From: a virus
DNA length: 29,058 nt
IMG/VR virus record: IMGVR_UViG_3300031688_000089
Span: 1-29,058 of that record
Reading direction: 5' to 3' (one strand)
This document shows positions 1-6,073 of the stretch, one piece after another (the first letter of the stretch is position 1; every line of letters starts with the position of its first letter). The position numbers were made by a program, and so were the translations under genes. The notes under the pieces are model-generated. The model did not search any database. It worked only from the letters and a program-made list of their open reading frames with translations, and was not told the origin of the DNA.

Positions 1-13
1 ATTGCGTAATTAG

Positions 14-25
14 GTTGGCACCAAC
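14..25. promoter_or_regulatory. Short inverted repeat upstream of the first gene
   Basis: GTTGG-CA-CCAAC, 5-bp arms around a 2-nt centre, lies about 50 nt before the DUF932 gene. It could be an operator for a small regulator, but no promoter boxes are recognisable next to it. The bases before it include an in-frame TAA at 7-9 that could end an upstream gene; this cannot be judged from so few bases. Confidence 0.2.
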
Positions 26-74
26 ACACATCAAATGAATAACTTTAAAAGCAAATTGTCTAGGAGGACAACGA

Positions 75-929
75 ATGCCATTAGATTTCTTACCACATAA
101 TAACTATAGCTTCCCCGTGGAGAAGCAGCCTGTGTTTACAGAACGCGGCGATGAGATCAAAGATCATCACTGTGTTGTGCGCACCGATACCAATGAGACA
201 TTAGGTATGCACGGTGGTCGATACAAAATCATACCGCATGATGACGTTGTCAATTCCATTCTTGATGGAGTCGCATCATCTAACTTATCTACTGACTACG
301 AAGTAAACGTAGATGTAATAGATAACGGGCGTAAGATACGTGGAGAGATAACCTTTGGTGACATCATCCAACAGCCATCAATAGGTGACATCATTAAGTA
401 TCGCATCAGTTTCTTTAATAGTTACGATGGATCATGGGCATTTTCACAGCAAGCAAATGCTCTTAGATTATGGTGTCTTAATGGATGCACCACACCAGAT
501 CCTATTGCTAGGTCACGCTTCAAGCACACAGCATCAGTCGATGTGCTAGGCAGTGCAGCTAAGGTAATCTCTGGCGCTCACCATTTCATGAATAGAGCAG
601 AAGAGTGGCAGTCATGGATGAAGTCACAGATTAACGACGATCAAGCCGAGAACTTCTTTCGCAGCACCTTATGTAAGGTTGTTACTCAGCAGAAGCTGGT
701 TGAGAAAACCAACGAGAAGCAATTAGAAAACCTGCTTAATGGCTGGCAAGATGAGGCCAAGCTATTGGGTCGCAACAAGTGGGCTTTGTACAACTGCCTT
801 ACATCATGGGCCACACACACCAACGATCTTAGCTCACCTCAAATAGCACGTTACAATCGTGAAGCTGCGATCAGCAATGCAATGCGCCATAACTTATGGA
901 CATCTATGAATGAAGGAAAAGTAATATGA
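75..929 (+). CDS. DUF932 family protein (phage/plasmid-like)
   Basis: The 284-aa product matches the DUF932 (phage/plasmid-like, TIGR03299-type) family by its general pattern: an N-terminal 'GRYKIIPHDDV' segment, a beta-rich middle with 'YRISFFNSYDGSWAF', a 'RLWCLNGC' segment and a helical C-terminal half. The biochemical role of the family is not established; members sit in early regions of phages and on plasmids near recombination genes, as here. The start is supported by a strong AGGAGG seven bases before the ATG. The stop overlaps the next start (ATGA), so the following gene is probably translationally coupled. Family assignment is by remembered pattern, without a profile search. Confidence 0.8.
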   Translation: MPLDFLPHNNYSFPVEKQPVFTERGDEIKDHHCVVRTDTNETLGMHGGRYKIIPHDDVVNSILDGVASSNLSTDYEVNVDVIDNGRKIRGEITFGDIIQQPSIGDIIKYRISFFNSYDGSWAFSQQANALRLWCLNGCTTPDPIARSRFKHTASVDVLGSAAKVISGAHHFMNRAEEWQSWMKSQINDDQAENFFRSTLCKVVTQQKLVEKTNEKQLENLLNGWQDEAKLLGRNKWALYNCLTSWATHTNDLSSPQIARYNREAAISNAMRHNLWTSMNEGKVI

Positions 930-1183
930 GAACACCAAGAATATATCGCGACATCCCCGTTCCACCTCGTCATGAGACCGACAATCGGAGCAAAGGTAAA
1001 TGGGTTAACTTGCTTAGGGATATGGACGTAGGTGACTGTGTTATCCTTACACATACTGAGTGCCTTTCTATTTATGCAACGGCTGCTCGTCATAAGATAA
1101 AGCTAGTTAAAAAGCTTGACCCAGACTTCATCGGTGAAGAGGATATGTACATGGTATGGAGGGTAGCAAATGAGAATGACTAA
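926..1183 (+). CDS. Small hypothetical phage protein
   Basis: The 85-aa product has an N-terminal Pro/Arg-rich part, a 'DVGDCVILT' segment, a short helix and a C-terminal 'YMVWRV' strand. That arrangement (M-x-VGD, Ala-rich helix, final WRV) recurs in many uncharacterised small phage proteins; no function is known to me. It begins in a 4-nt ATGA overlap with the DUF932 gene, with GAAGGAAAAG as ribosome-binding site. It overlaps the next gene by 14 nt, so it belongs to the same transcript. Confidence 0.7.
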   Translation: MRTPRIYRDIPVPPRHETDNRSKGKWVNLLRDMDVGDCVILTHTECLSIYATAARHKIKLVKKLDPDFIGEEDMYMVWRVANEND

Positions 1184-1397
1184 ACAGCATTATGAATTTA
1201 TTGCTGATGTGATGGGGCCACTAGTACCGTGGCCCACTCACTTACATTCAATAGCTGATAAGCTTGAGTCAACTAACCCTAAGTTTGACAGAGACAAGTT
1301 CATTCGGCGTGGCACTGACGCATGGGAGGCTAACTACAAAGGTCATCCAGAAACAGAGGAGGAATACAGGTATGAGGAAGATCAAGCTCATCAATAA
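1170..1397 (+). CDS. Small hypothetical phage protein
   Basis: The 75-aa product is soluble and acidic at its end. It begins 'MRMTKQHYEFIADVM' and has a middle 'NPKFDRDKFIRRG' segment of the kind seen in many small uncharacterised phage and plasmid proteins. GGAGGG lies seven bases before the ATG, inside the end of the preceding gene. A second ATG six bases downstream is possible but is spaced less well from that site. The last 26 nt overlap the zinc-finger gene that follows. Confidence 0.65.
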   Translation: MRMTKQHYEFIADVMGPLVPWPTHLHSIADKLESTNPKFDRDKFIRRGTDAWEANYKGHPETEEEYRYEEDQAHQ

Positions 1398-1593
1398 TCA
1401 TTTGCTTAAACGCTTACCAATTGCATGTCCTATATGTGGAGGTGGTGGCAGTCTTGAATGTGAGAAGCCGCGCGCGCAAAACTTTAACCGTGACGTAGGA
1501 GAAATGGATACTGTTGATGAAGCTTGCGATGCATGCGATGGGACAGGCATAGTAGAAATGGATGATGATGATGAGCTTGACAACGATGAGTGA
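1372..1593 (+). CDS. Small zinc-finger protein with two CxxCxGxG-like motifs
   Basis: The 73-aa protein has C19-P-I-C22-G-G-G-G and C52-D-A-C55-D-G-T-G, the arrangement of the DnaJ-type cysteine-rich (CxxCxGxG) zinc domain, plus a basic N-terminus and a very acidic tail. No J domain is present, so it is not DnaJ. It may be a small zinc-binding adaptor; no more specific role can be read. The frame stays open back to a TTG at 1264, but the ATG at 1372 has an excellent AGAGGAGG site, and this start leaves only a 26-nt overlap with the previous gene. Confidence 0.65.
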   Translation: MRKIKLINNHLLKRLPIACPICGGGGSLECEKPRAQNFNRDVGEMDTVDEACDACDGTGIVEMDDDDELDNDE

Positions 1594-1597
1594 TTCA

Positions 1598-1611
1598 CTG
1601 CATTAGTGCAG
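1598..1611. promoter_or_regulatory. Palindrome CTGCA-TTAG-TGCAG at the start of the HTH gene
   Basis: A perfect 5-bp inverted repeat with a 4-nt centre ends two bases before the ATG at 1613. It occupies the place where a ribosome-binding site would be, and no purine-rich Shine-Dalgarno sequence is visible. It could act as an operator for the HTH protein encoded immediately downstream, or as an RNA hairpin limiting translation. Both are inference. Confidence 0.3.
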
Positions 1612-1612
1612 C

Positions 1613-1897
1613 ATGAAATCGTATCTTAAGTTTATAACAGAGCAAGCAGACGAGGTTAACATCTCGCTGCTCAACGCCTTCAAAGAGGCTAAGATCCAAA
1701 CATCCACATACTATCGTGCGATCAACGGTGACACCGAGATACGGTATGAGACTGCGTTAAGGGTACACCATGCCATTGAAGGGTTACACTTACTACAACA
1801 GGCCCGTGAATATACCAAGAGATTACGAGCCGATGGTAAGCATGTTGATAAGCGCAAGGTTAAAGCAAGACTTAAGCCAAGAAAGACTAGCTCATAA
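1613..1897 (+). CDS. Small HTH protein, putative Cro/CI-like regulator
   Basis: The 94-aa protein begins with two helices and a segment around residues 18-50 ('LLNAFKEAKIQTSTYYRAING' then 'TALRVHHAIEG') that fits a helix-turn-helix of the lambda-repressor-like class. The C-terminus is strongly basic (KRKVKARLKPRKTSS). It probably binds DNA, and the palindrome touching its start suggests autoregulation. There is no clear Shine-Dalgarno sequence, so expression may be weak or coupled to the previous gene. Its last 128 nt overlap, in another frame, the next HTH gene. Family is uncertain. Confidence 0.6.
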   Translation: MKSYLKFITEQADEVNISLLNAFKEAKIQTSTYYRAINGDTEIRYETALRVHHAIEGLHLLQQAREYTKRLRADGKHVDKRKVKARLKPRKTSS

Positions 1898-2018
1898 GAT
1901 GGGCTGCACAACTTCACTTATCCACAAGTGGGAAACCCACAAGAGGATACCATCAGGGTTCATGTTAATATGTTGGTTAGATGCGTTAGGCTATGACATC
2001 ACGGTCACAAAAAGGTAA
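1770..2018 (+). CDS. XRE-family HTH transcriptional regulator (overlapping frame)
   Basis: The 82-aa product contains a clear XRE helix-turn-helix: 'LSQERLAHKMGCTTSLIHKWE' spans roughly residues 35-55, followed by 'RIPSGFMLICWLDALGYDITV'. This is a single-domain DNA-binding protein of the Cro/XRE type. The ATG at 1770 has AAGGG at good spacing and keeps the 'IPRDYEPMVSMLISAR' lead-in helix usual in this family. Starts at 1833 or 1842 would give a shorter but still complete HTH. From 1770 it overlaps the previous HTH gene by 128 nt in a different frame, and its end overlaps the next gene by 26 nt. Confidence 0.7.
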   Translation: MPLKGYTYYNRPVNIPRDYEPMVSMLISARLKQDLSQERLAHKMGCTTSLIHKWETHKRIPSGFMLICWLDALGYDITVTKR

Positions 2019-2280
2019 AACTGCTCTTTGCGTAGGGTGCAAAGAAGAATCATATTATTATGTAGCAATACATAAGGGGTATGGTGGATCAATGGAGAAA
2101 CATTGGTTCGTTTGTATGAACTGTTACGACCAAGACCTTTGGCAAGAAGCAGTATCTAAAATCAAACCCCCAACTAAACCAAGCAAACCTAAACGAATAA
2201 GAAAACCAAGCGTCAAGCTACAAGCTGGCGCGTGGGAAAACAGTATCAATGCAAACACCAAGCCGTCTGGTGATTGGTAA
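1993..2280 (+). CDS. Small zinc-ribbon protein with basic tail
   Basis: The 95-aa product has two CxxC pairs (C13-V-G-C16 and C41-M-N-C44) about 25 residues apart, as in a zinc ribbon. A lysine/proline-rich segment (PPTKPSKPKRIRKPS) follows and could contact nucleic acid. No specific family is recognised. The ATG lies inside the end of the HTH gene and its upstream region is only weakly purine-rich (TTAGG), so the start is less certain than the frame. Confidence 0.55.
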   Translation: MTSRSQKGKTALCVGCKEESYYYVAIHKGYGGSMEKHWFVCMNCYDQDLWQEAVSKIKPPTKPSKPKRIRKPSVKLQAGAWENSINANTKPSGDW

Positions 2281-2339
2281 GTTAATAGCCATTAAGTTAC
2301 CGATAAAAACTAATTATGTAACCTAGACAGGAGAGCAAC

Positions 2340-2810
2340 ATGCTTATCTATGGTATAGACCCAGGATTTACAGGTGCAGTAAGCTTATACTGGACAGACA
2401 CAGGTAAGCTTGAGTGCTACGACATGCCAGTATTTAAGAATGCTAAAGGTAAAACTTTAATTAACTTACATGAGTTGCTAAGAATACTAAGCAATGAGGC
2501 AGATGAGTCATGCCTAGCAGTGATTGAACGTGTAAGCGCCATGCCAAACCAAGGTGTAAGCAGCACGTTTAGATTTGGCCAAGGCTTTGGTCAACTAGAG
2601 ATGGGTATTGCAGCATGTAAGCTACCCATTCAATACGTCAGCCCCGCAGTGTGGAAGAAACACTTCGGATTAAACAGGGACAAAGGTGTCAGTCGTGGCC
2701 TAGCAACGCAACGTCTTCCACAATACGCCCACCTATTTGCTAGAGTCAAAGATGATGGTCGAGCAGAAGCCACACTTATTGCTCTCTATGCAGCAGAGAA
2801 ACTTATCTAA
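2340..2810 (+). CDS. RuvC-like Holliday junction resolvase
   Basis: The 156-aa protein fits the phage branch of RuvC-type crossover junction endonucleases (RNase H fold). The first strand carries 'GIDPGFTGA' with catalytic D7, the second acidic site is E63 in 'VIERV', and the C-terminal 'KDDGRAEATLIALY' supplies D139 and E143 in place of the usual final acidic pair. The length is close to that of RuvC. It is expected to cut branched DNA made during replication and recombination so that packaging can proceed. It lies upstream of the exonuclease and annealing genes. The start has CAGGAGAG at good spacing. Confidence 0.85.
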   Translation: MLIYGIDPGFTGAVSLYWTDTGKLECYDMPVFKNAKGKTLINLHELLRILSNEADESCLAVIERVSAMPNQGVSSTFRFGQGFGQLEMGIAACKLPIQYVSPAVWKKHFGLNRDKGVSRGLATQRLPQYAHLFARVKDDGRAEATLIALYAAEKLI

Positions 2811-2820
2811 GGAGAAGATC

Positions 2821-3039
2821 ATGGGAACTCAGAAGAAACAAATCAAAGCACACCTCGAAGGTGGCTATCGTATCACAGCAATGGATGCTCTTAATTCTTT
2901 CGGTTGCTTTAGATTAGCATCACGCATCAGTGATCTTAAATCAGAAGGCTATCCCGTAGATAAAGTTATGGTTGAGACAGATACTGGTTCGCGTATTGCT
3001 CAGTATTATAATCCAAATACAGTACGCGGAGGTATGTAA
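2821..3039 (+). CDS. Small helix-turn-helix protein (HTH_39-like)
   Basis: The 72-aa protein reads as a compact winged-helix/HTH unit: 'KKQIKAHLEGGYRITAMDALN' then 'RLASRISDLKSEGYPVD', with a short beta wing at the end. The pattern is that of the small phage helix-turn-helix domain (Pfam HTH_39-like). A role in regulation or as a replication accessory is inferred. TAAGGAGAAG before the ATG fixes this start; the frame is open further upstream, but that part overlaps the resolvase gene. Its TAA overlaps the next ATG by one base. Confidence 0.75.
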   Translation: MGTQKKQIKAHLEGGYRITAMDALNSFGCFRLASRISDLKSEGYPVDKVMVETDTGSRIAQYYNPNTVRGGM

Positions 3040-3302
3040 TGTATAAGCCTAAGCAAGTAGGCGCAGCAGCCAGCATCAATATGTGGGACGCTCATGTCAA
3101 CAAGGCCAACAGTTCACCTGTTCAAGCGCGTGAGTACAAGCGTTCATCCTATGAGTTAGTCAGCGACAAGATCATGGCAGATAGGATTCGTAACGGTGAG
3201 ACAATTGGTCAGCCGTATCTCAAAGGCGAGACAAAGAAACGCCTTAAGAAATTCCAGCACCTATCGGAAGAGGACTTCGATAAGTATGGCAAGCAAGAGT
3301 GA
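3039..3302 (+). CDS. Hypothetical basic protein
   Basis: The 87-aa product is basic and mainly helical by appearance, with 'YELVSDKIMADRIRNGETIG' followed by a lysine-rich stretch. I recognise no family. It starts in a TAATG overlap with the HTH gene, with GGAGG well placed. Its stop codon lies inside the palindrome described at 3299-3315. Confidence 0.65.
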   Translation: MYKPKQVGAAASINMWDAHVNKANSSPVQAREYKRSSYELVSDKIMADRIRNGETIGQPYLKGETKKRLKKFQHLSEEDFDKYGKQE

Positions 3303-3315
3303 CGCTACGTCACTT
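3299..3315. repeat. Copy 1 of the GTGACGCTACGTCACTT near-palindrome
   Basis: AGTGACG-CTA-CGTCACT is a 7-bp inverted repeat with a 3-nt centre and covers the stop codon of the preceding gene. The same 17 bases occur at 25333-25349 and their first 14 at 25312-25325. At RNA level it would form a short hairpin; at DNA level it resembles a dimeric protein-binding site. Confidence 0.6.
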
Positions 3316-3374
3316 GCAATTGATCTAACTGCGTATAAGCAGTAGGTTACTATCAGGAAACAAAGGAGAAAACA

Positions 3375-4187
3375 ATGGAACGCAAAGGTTTCATCGGAGG
3401 ATCTGACTGCGTAAAGATTATGCAGGGAGATTGGTTACAGCTATGGCAAATCAAGACAGGGCTAGTTGAGCCAGAGGATTTGTCGCGCAACGTAGCGGTG
3501 CAGATGGGCATACAAACTGAGGACTTTAATTTAAATTGGTTCGCTCATGAGTATGACTTTAATTTACATAACAAGCAGCTAAGTCAGTTGGGTGATATTA
3601 TGGACATACCTGTTAAGGGTACGTTTGATGCTATGGTTTACACAGACGACTCAATGTATTTGTCAGGTACTTCGATGCAGGAAGCACACATTGTCGAAGC
3701 CAAGCACACCAATGCTTACAATACTTTAGATAAAGTAATTGAATACTACATGCCACAGTTGCAGCTATACATACAGCTTGCAGATGCAAAGGGTGCGTAT
3801 CTATCTGTTATCTTTGGCAATAACAAATGGGAGTCTGCATATGTCAGCCGCAACAAAGAGTATTTCAGTTCTATGTGGGCGGTGGTGTCAGATTTCTGGG
3901 GTTACGTTGTTCGCAAACAAGAGCCAGTTGGTAATGACCAGCAAGTACAACTCTCAATTGACCAGATCAAGGTGGACAACATGGTGCGGAGAGACGCAGC
4001 CACAGACAACCACTTCGTTGACTTGGCCCATACATACACAACCCTCGAAGCAGATGCCAAAGCATATGAGTCAGCCAAAAAAGAACTCAAGCAAATGGTC
4101 GGTGATAACGAACGAGAAGTTTACTGCGATCAACTCACCGTCAAGCGAGATAAACGCGGATCACTCCGCATAACTAGGAGAATATAA
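3375..4187 (+). CDS. YqaJ-like recombination exonuclease
   Basis: The 270-aa product matches the YqaJ viral recombinase family of PD-(D/E)xK nucleases related to lambda exonuclease. The N-terminal 'IGGSD' is typical; candidate catalytic residues are E49, D85 (in 'GTFDAMV') and E108-x-K110 (in 'VEAKHT'), followed by the 'YYMPQLQLYI' helix. It should resect one strand of double-stranded DNA ends to expose single strands for annealing. The ERF annealing gene starts in a TAATG overlap with its stop, the usual exonuclease-annealase pairing. AAAGGAGAA precedes the ATG. A longer shadow frame at 3739-4173 is not convincing. Confidence 0.88.
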   Translation: MERKGFIGGSDCVKIMQGDWLQLWQIKTGLVEPEDLSRNVAVQMGIQTEDFNLNWFAHEYDFNLHNKQLSQLGDIMDIPVKGTFDAMVYTDDSMYLSGTSMQEAHIVEAKHTNAYNTLDKVIEYYMPQLQLYIQLADAKGAYLSVIFGNNKWESAYVSRNKEYFSSMWAVVSDFWGYVVRKQEPVGNDQQVQLSIDQIKVDNMVRRDAATDNHFVDLAHTYTTLEADAKAYESAKKELKQMVGDNEREVYCDQLTVKRDKRGSLRITRRI

Positions 4188-4669
4188 TGAACGACCTTGC
4201 AATCAAAGCGCTCATCAAAGCGCAGCAGAGCATGACCTCTGTAAAAAAAGACAGCATTAATCCTCACTTTAAAAACAAGTACGCCTCGCTTGAGGCAGTG
4301 ATCGAAGCTACATCAGATGCCTTTCAGACCAATGGCTTTGCTGTGATGCAGCCATGTGGACGCGATGAGCTTGGCGTATTTGTTGAGACTAGGCTCGTCC
4401 ATGTTACGGGCGGTGTGTTCTCAAGCAAAGTTTATCTAGCTTTAGATAAGCAGAATATGCAGGGCCTTGGCTCGGCAATAACCTATGGTCGTAGATACGG
4501 ACTGCTAGGCATGGCTTGCCTTGCGACTGAGGACGACGATGGCAACGATGCTAGTAAGCCTTCAAGTAGTGTTCAAATAACGAAAGGCTTGACATCAAAA
4601 GATACATCTCAGCCTAACAAGCTTACCGTTGATGGGTTCACTGCATCCACCCAGCCCAGCGAGTGGTAG
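4187..4669 (+). CDS. erf: ERF-family single-strand annealing protein
   Basis: The 160-aa product carries the ERF superfamily signatures: 'NPHFKNKYASLEAVIEA' at residues 25-41, 'GSAITYGRRYGLLGM' at 95-109 and the acidic 'ATEDDDGND' that follows. ERF proteins anneal complementary single strands in RecA-independent recombination. The last 35 or so residues are polar and probably disordered. It is somewhat shorter than P22 Erf (about 200 aa) but typical of phage short forms. The preceding exonuclease gene overlaps by one base, with TAGGAG as ribosome-binding site. Confidence 0.9.
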   Translation: MNDLAIKALIKAQQSMTSVKKDSINPHFKNKYASLEAVIEATSDAFQTNGFAVMQPCGRDELGVFVETRLVHVTGGVFSSKVYLALDKQNMQGLGSAITYGRRYGLLGMACLATEDDDGNDASKPSSSVQITKGLTSKDTSQPNKLTVDGFTASTQPSEW

Positions 4670-4682
4670 AGTAAGCATGACA

Positions 4683-4710
4683 GAGGCGGCATGTTTCTAC
4701 GAACCGCCTC
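4683..4710 (+). promoter_or_regulatory. GC-rich hairpin between the annealase and SSB-like genes
   Basis: GAGGCGG and CCGCCTC form a perfect 7-bp stem with a 14-nt loop. No T-run follows, so it is not a standard intrinsic terminator. It lies just upstream of the AAAGGAG site of the next gene and could protect or partly uncouple that gene from the upstream transcript. Confidence 0.45.
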
Positions 4711-4737
4711 ACTAATTTAATTAAAGGAGCCAGAAGC

Positions 4738-5124
4738 ATGGCAGATACATACGATGATACCAACAGAGGCGCAGCCTTTACTCCATTCCCAACACAACAG
4801 TTGATCCTTCAAGGTAAGGTCAATGTTGATGGCGTTGAAAAGAAAGTCTTGCTTGTTAGGGACGAGACTAAAGGTGGCAAGCAGATCATTGAGATGTATG
4901 AGAAGCTTGGCGTTTTCTTTGAGAACGATAAGAAAGGTAATGAGTCAGCGCCAGATTACAGTGGCCCAATGGGTGATGGATCTTCAAAGCGTATAGCTGG
5001 ATGGAAAAAGATGAAGGACAACAAGCCTTATATGTCCTTTCAAATCAGCGACAAGCAAGGTTCCGCCACTACTACATCTGCACCTGTAGATAATACCTTG
5101 TCAGATGACACAATCCCGTTCTAA
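4738..5124 (+). CDS. Putative single-stranded DNA-binding protein
   Basis: The 128-aa product ends in 'SDDTIPF', the acidic-tip pattern of bacterial SSB proteins (D-D-D-I-P-F) that recruits replication partners. The body has 'LQGKVNVDGVEKKVLLV', 'SAPDYSGPM' and 'RIAGWKKMKDNKPYMSFQIS', beta-strand-rich segments also seen in small phage proteins that fill the SSB role. It is not a close match to classical OB-fold SSB, so the function is inferred from the tail plus its place after the exonuclease and annealase. AAAGGAGCC precedes the ATG. Confidence 0.65.
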   Translation: MADTYDDTNRGAAFTPFPTQQLILQGKVNVDGVEKKVLLVRDETKGGKQIIEMYEKLGVFFENDKKGNESAPDYSGPMGDGSSKRIAGWKKMKDNKPYMSFQISDKQGSATTTSAPVDNTLSDDTIPF

Positions 5125-5139
5125 GATAAGGGTGTTCCT

Positions 5140-5162
5140 CGTTCGAGTCTCCTAGCTCGACG
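5140..5162 (+). promoter_or_regulatory. Hairpin ahead of the terminator
   Basis: CGTTCGAG and CTCGACG pair with one bulged T around an 8-nt loop. The 5' arm (GTTCGAGTC) resembles a tRNA T-loop by chance or ancestry, but no tRNA can be folded here. It lies 20 nt before the intrinsic terminator, within a 107-nt gap that otherwise holds nothing I can assign. Confidence 0.3.
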
Positions 5163-5185
5163 GACTATCTCTCCTGATATCAACT

Positions 5186-5211
5186 GGGCAGCCTTCGGGC
5201 TGTCCTTTTTT
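5186..5211 (+). terminator. Intrinsic (rho-independent) terminator
   Basis: GGGCAGCC-TTCG-GGCTGTCC forms an 8-bp stem (one G-U pair) capped by a stable TTCG tetraloop and followed directly by TTTTTT. It should end the plus-strand recombination transcript after the SSB-like gene. The gene at 5232 then depends on read-through or on its own promoter, which I cannot identify. Confidence 0.88.
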
Positions 5212-5231
5212 AACTAAAGAGGCAACGAATA

Positions 5232-5963
5232 ATGCAACCAGAAAAACTAATCGAACTGGTCAAGGCATCCGAGCATGGTCTAAGCAAAACAGAAGCAGCC
5301 GAAAGAACAGACATTCCATACAGGACAGTGCTGGTCTACGCCAAAAAATATAATCTAACCTTTGCTTGCGGAAAGAAGATTGCTCATGCCAGATACAGAG
5401 AAACCAAACACCACGAAGACCTACAGCGCCAGCAACTCAAACGCCTTGGCAGCTATGGACCGAAGCTACAGACTCTTGCGGATACTTATAGATCAAGCAA
5501 AGAGTCTGGGAAGATACAATCAGGTTCAGCGACTAGAGGAATTAGAGGCCCTACTATTCATAATAGATCAGCGCTCGAAGAAAAGCTAAGAGTCAAACTC
5601 TCTCAAGCCGAAACAAAATCTCAAAGAGAAGATGTTATCTACTGGTTCAAATGGTACTGCCATGAGAAAGATTTAATTAAAAGAAAGAAACGCCCACCGT
5701 TTCCAAGAATGGAACGTGAAGATTGGGAGCATCGGAACTTTGCAAAGCGTGAGTCTATCGCAAGACGTGGCAGAATACTGGACGCTTTATCTACAAAGCC
5801 ACAGACAGCAAATCAAATCTCAAGCATCACTGGTTTTGATTTAAGATCAACGTCATTGTTTATGCATAATTTATTTAGAGAAGGTAAGGTGGATCGTAAA
5901 ACAATCACCGCCCCTAAAGATAAAAAGAATAAAGTTTATTTATATACAGACACAGGAAGTTAA
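5232..5963 (+). CDS. Putative HTH/winged-helix regulatory protein
   Basis: The 243-aa product has an N-terminal HTH-like segment ('GLSKTEAAERTDIPYRTVLVY', about residues 16-36), a long basic polar middle, and a C-terminal winged-helix segment ('RRGRILDALSTKPQTANQIS' through 'LFREGKVDRKT', about residues 177-226) like those that control transcription. A DNA-binding role is inferred; no named family is recognised. Residues about 52-119 are low in hydrophobic pattern and share their DNA with a better-patterned frame (5386-5589). It is the last plus-strand gene, just after a terminator, with AAAGAGG as ribosome-binding site. Confidence 0.65.
   Translation: MQPEKLIELVKASEHGLSKTEAAERTDIPYRTVLVYAKKYNLTFACGKKIAHARYRETKHHEDLQRQQLKRLGSYGPKLQTLADTYRSSKESGKIQSGSATRGIRGPTIHNRSALEEKLRVKLSQAETKSQREDVIYWFKWYCHEKDLIKRKKRPPFPRMEREDWEHRNFAKRESIARRGRILDALSTKPQTANQISSITGFDLRSTSLFMHNLFREGKVDRKTITAPKDKKNKVYLYTDTGS
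5386..5589 (+). CDS. Candidate nested gene inside the regulator
   Basis: In the +1 frame of the regulator gene there is a 67-aa reading frame starting at ATG 5386, with GGAAAGAAG 8 or more bases upstream. Its product is patterned like a helical protein ('MDRSYRLLRILIDQAKSLGR', 'RLEELEALLFIIDQRSKKS') with regular hydrophobic spacing, more so than the overlapping part of the long frame. It may be a true overprinted gene, a remnant of a separate gene joined by a frameshift, or chance. No family is recognised. Confidence 0.35.
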   Translation: MPDTEKPNTTKTYSASNSNALAAMDRSYRLLRILIDQAKSLGRYNQVQRLEELEALLFIIDQRSKKS

Positions 5964-5970
5964 GGGTATC

Positions 5971-6068
5971 GTGTGGGTGGCAGCTTTAACGTTGGCACAT
6001 TTGGTAGCGCGTAACCAATAAACAACCAGACCCCGTGGTTTAGACTGTTGAGATTACACCACCCACAC
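5971..6068. other. Structured element between the convergent blocks
   Basis: GTGTGGGTGG (5971-5980) and CCACCCACAC (6059-6068) form a perfect 10-bp stem enclosing 78 nt. Inside are two further perfect 5-bp hairpins: TTGGT/ACCAA with an 8-nt loop and AACCA/TGGTT with a 7-nt loop. It occupies almost all of the gap between the last plus-strand gene and the last gene of the late operon. It could be a small structured RNA, a two-way transcription barrier or a DNA site. It does not satisfy tRNA rules in either orientation. Confidence 0.4.
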
Positions 6069-6073
6069 AAACT

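Noticed and set aside
1-74. Short reading frame from ATG 36 and end of an upstream gene (TAA 7-9)
   Set aside because: The 21-codon frame overlaps the DUF932 start and has no ribosome-binding site; two codons are too few to call an upstream gene.
1264-1371. TTG-initiated extension of the small zinc-finger gene
   Set aside because: It would overlap the previous gene by 134 nt, while the internal ATG at 1372 has an excellent ribosome-binding site.
3739-4173. 144-aa plus-strand frame inside the YqaJ-like gene
   Set aside because: The overlapping frame holds conserved nuclease motifs; the product here is Ser/Thr/Gln-rich without domain pattern.
5140-5162. Possible tRNA fragment or attachment site (GTTCGAGTC)
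   Set aside because: The flanks do not form a T-arm or acceptor stem and there is no integrase gene; it is kept only as a hairpin.
5971-6068. tRNA gene in either orientation
   Set aside because: The 10-bp outer stem and inner hairpins are tempting, but there is no TTC-type T-loop, no U33 in the 7-nt loop and no matching D-arm.
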